Source: Plantago major
Taxonomy: Eukaryota; Streptophyta; Magnoliopsida; Lamiales; Plantaginaceae
DNA length: 64,000 bases
NCBI GenBank assembly: GCA_026545765.1
Contig: CM048842.1
Coordinates: 72,529,871-72,593,870 of the forward strand
Reading direction: 5' to 3'
The position numbers and the translations under genes are program-made. This document shows, one piece after another, positions 61,101 to 64,000 of this stretch (within the stretch, counting starts at the first letter, position 1; the number at the start of each line of letters is the position of its first letter). The notes below the pieces were generated by a model, which saw only the letters and a program-made list of their open reading frames with translations, was not told where the DNA came from and ran no database searches.

Positions 61101-64000
61101 GTTTAGCAATGGCAGACATACCTGGATTTCTGCACGTGGTTGAACACCAAATTTGGTCTACTGCATCAGATTCACCTGTTCATATAGTGTCACTTATGAC
61201 TCTGATCAGGGTTATGCGTGGTTCTCCCAGAAACTTATCTCCACATCTTGACAAGGTATTTGAAAACATTTCACTATTTACCCTTGCCGTAATTGAGATA
61301 TATAATGTCAATGCATACTCCTTATGTTCTTTCCAGCACTACTAATAGACTTGTGGAGTTCATGTGTCAGTTTTCACTTTTCATATACTTGTTTCATTTA
61401 GAAATCCATATCTTGTTAAGATCCAGAGTTGAAAAATTATTCTCACCCCCTCCTCTTCTATACTTGGTGGATAACCCAGGCAATAGTTGGAATAAAATAT
61501 AGCTATTCTTTGTAGCTACAAAAAGTTGGAATTTATGAGGTGACCTGGACCACAAATGTTTTTGGTACTGCTTGAACCCGTTTTACGATTCCCACATTCT
61601 TGTTCATGGTTGACTTTCATTGCCCTGCATCATTTATGTGTAAATGATGCCTAAGCTCTCAAGTTCTCAACCATAACTATACATAAATGGCATGATGCCT
61701 TAACTCTCGACAATACAGAGCTTTTAGTTTAAAAAAAATATATAGTTCCTTGTCGCATAACTTGTATCAGAGCCGTGGCTAACATTGGGGGTCATATTCT
61801 ACTTCACCCCATTAAGCATATTAGCCACTTTATGGGCCTCCCAAGATGGAAACAATTGACCCTCGTGTGAGGGGGATAGGATAAAGGAGTATTGATTGAA
61901 TGGCATAATGCCTAACCTCTCACCAAGCTAAGCTTTTAGATGGGATGACAATTCTTGGTGGTTTTAACCCAACACCTCATATATCTAGCTTTCTAGTTGC
62001 TTACAACTTGATCCTTAGAATAAAAACCAAACAGTTAAACTGAAAATGCAATTAGGGTTTCAAAAGGCATGATTTCATTTCACATATACAAGCCTCATTG
62101 TGGTAGTGCTTATGGTGGAAACTATCACAAGCAACTGATAGCTAAAACTTAAAAGGTCATAAATTGGCACTGAAATAGAGAGGTGAATTTTTAGCCCCTC
62201 AAAATGATTTTTACTTGTCCTACACGGTTTTTCAGATGTTTGATTTCATATTGTGGATTCAATATAACCAACAGGAAAGCTTAGGACACATGTTCATAAG
62301 ATGCATTTGATTTGAACTCCACCATGAAATTGCCATCTTTTGTGGACTGGCTATGGTTAGACTTGATGTCTTGAATGCCTATTTTATCCACAGATGGATA
62401 ATATGTTTGCTGGCGGAGGTAGTATTTGAACCAACGACCCCTATGTTAGTAAAGACACTGATGCCACATGGAATAGCTACTTCATCTGAATACTTGACCT
62501 TGCAGATAGATCAAGCGTACATCATTATCAGAATTGTAGGGAAAATTCATGAATCAGCTACAAATGTGTTTTTGAATTAAGTGTTGAGTATATTGTGTAC
62601 ACATACAATGAATCTATCTACGTATTAATAAGGATAACTTCCTATGCAAATGCTAAAATAAGCTGCTGATGACGCTGCTGAAATACACATATCTAATCCT
62701 GCACCGAACGAACTATGATGTCATTTCTCTGAAATATCTGCACGGTCATAAAGGATCTCTTCTACCAAATCTCTTATCGAATTTTCTCCACGACATTAGC
62801 AAAAATCCATGCAATTTAGTGCTTTGCTCATGCAGCGTTCCTTCATATTCTTCTTGGTTTAAGTTGTTTCTTCCTTGTTCTTGATCATTCTTGCAGCCTG
62901 CAGTTCTGTTTTGTGAACCTGATAGTCATTTTTACAATTTTTTGATTGTTATTACTATTATTTGTATTTTTAATTTTTTTGGCAATAATGATCAATTTTT
63001 AGCAATTTGCATTTGAAAACTAAATATAGAATCTGGTCTACTATGTATTATAGTTTTGATTAGGTTCCTATATGGATTCTTTTGTTTCTAACATCTACAC
63101 AGGTATGCAGGTGGTCACATTTATCTTACAGACAATTGATCCTGGCAACTTAACAATGCGAAAGACTTGCTTCCAAAGTTCCATGAAGGCAATGCAAGAA
63201 ATTGTTCGTGTATTTCCCATGGTGGCACTAAATGATACATCCAGCCGGTTGGCAGTTGGGGATGCTATTGCACAAGTTAATTCTGCTATTATTCGGGTGT
63301 ACGACATGCAGAGGTAACAAATGAAATCTGACATTGCAAAGTGCAGTCGGCTTTGGTATTAGTTTAGCTTTATATATTGGTCCCATATGATAAAATTGTG
63401 CTTTCGTAGTTACTTTATTGACAGTATAATGCACATTCAATATTGACAGTATAATGCACATTCAATATCTAATATTCATATAGCAACAAGAAGATGATGT
63501 ATAGCTGTATATCTGTGTCAATAACATTATTGGGGCAATGACAGGTTTACAATGTGTTGACAATTACCTGTGTTGATTCATGCAGTTTGGAAAATTTACA
63601 TGTCTTAGATTGCTTCCAAGAGCCTCCGTAGAAATCTTTCTTCGTATGTTTTTCTAGAACGTGCTCTTCCTGTTGTCGAGCAAAGCACTTTCTGATTATC
63701 TGCTTGTAATGGGAATCCTATAGAGATGCCTTGTATTGGGACTTGAACTATAAAAGAGATGGCTCATAATTTCTTTTTTTGTTTCACACCGTTCTTAGGG
63801 TTAGCATACCAAACTTTAGTTTGCAAAGTAGAGCCTGGCTGCTGGCCTCCTGATTTTGGAGTAGGACTTGCCTAGGGGTGTATGTGTTGGGGTTGCAACT
63901 CGGTTTGAGCCAAAAAATCTCAGCGGACGTTTCCGCAGATAAAATTTTGGCTTATAGTGCAAGCTTCACTAGTCTGCTTATATTGTCCTTTTGTAGTCGT
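55146..64000 (+). CDS. WDR7/Rabconnectin-3-beta-like WD40 protein, 3' end missing
   Basis: Exons 55146-55301, 56273-58981, 59059-59162, 59402-59471, 60461-61255 and 63111-63313 join in phase to 1345 codons. The intron after 63313 runs past the window edge, and about 100-150 residues should remain. The ATG at 55146 gives MKCKSVACIW. N-terminal WD repeats show TGGSDGSIICWNL, LCGHTAPVADLG and ISACTDGVLCVWSR. A second cluster (about residues 545-690) shows LSGHGGAVLCL, LLSGSMDCTVRVWDLDSG and LYIWDAKTG. A Ser-rich linker and a helical armadillo-like part follow (exons 3-6, with MADIPGFLHVVEHQIW and VVTFILQTIDPGNL). The family includes plant transducin/WD40 proteins related to animal WDR7, which works with V-ATPase in endosome acidification. 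The function here is inferred by homology. No damage seen. Confidence 0.87.
61687..61955 (+). mobile_element. possible TRIM/copia remnant in WD40-gene intron 5
   Basis: A string TTGTATCAGAGCC at 61762-61774 resembles the copia/TRIM primer-binding site TGGTATCAGAGC. It is bracketed by related blocks, ATGGCATGATGCCTTAACTC (61687) and ATGGCATAATGCCTAACCTC (61901), each followed by AGCTTTTAG. This fits a worn terminal-repeat retrotransposon in miniature. No target duplication was found. Confidence 0.4.

Noticed and set aside
63102-63110. Alternative acceptor at 63102 for WD40-gene exon 6
   Set aside because: Starting at GTATGCAG would add eight bases and break the phase. The acceptor at 63110 gives VVTFILQ in frame.

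Overview
The window is nuclear DNA of a flowering plant, probably a eudicot. It carries spliced genes of plant families with GT-AG introns and short exons, a nuclear tRNA-Ala gene, and plant-type transposable elements (copia, Athila/Tat-like gypsy, CACTA, Mutator-like, hAT-like and Stowaway). About half of the window is transposon sequence and the base composition is AT-rich.

Layout. 1-3.2 kb: AT-rich non-coding DNA with a 412-bp hAT-like element and two microsatellites. 3.2-4.5 kb: a two-exon LURP-one-related (LOR) gene on the + strand. 4.6 kb: tRNA-Ala(AGC) on the - strand. 5.17-20.99 kb: a 662-bp foldback Mutator-like element (9-bp target duplication) split by a 15.15-kb copia retrotransposon (5-bp target duplication, 1.66-kb LTRs, - strand). 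The copia has decayed gag and pol, an internal deletion in reverse transcriptase, and a 5.5-kb extra 3' coding region with intron-like breaks. 22.3-40.5 kb: three tandem copies of the promoter plus first-exon start of the next gene. The first copy was broken by a Stowaway MITE, itself split by a 7.2-kb CACTA transposon, and by an 8.26-kb gypsy-type element that landed inside the duplicated exon. 40.5-53.9 kb: a 16-exon PIAL-type SUMO ligase gene (828 codons) on the + strand. 55.1 kb to the right edge: a WDR7/Rabconnectin-3-beta-like WD40 gene on the + strand whose last exon or exons lie beyond the window.

The three host protein genes are unrelated housekeeping or regulatory genes (a membrane-tether-fold protein, a SUMO ligase, a probable V-ATPase/trafficking WD40 protein) and do not form a pathway cluster. 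No wholly new system was proven. The best candidates for a second look are the triplicated promoter/first-exon array upstream of the SUMO ligase, the large intron-bearing 3' coding region of the copia element, and the RT-less gypsy-type element with a second ORF. Exon boundaries were placed by hand from splice consensus, reading-frame continuity and recalled family alignments; no transcript data were available.
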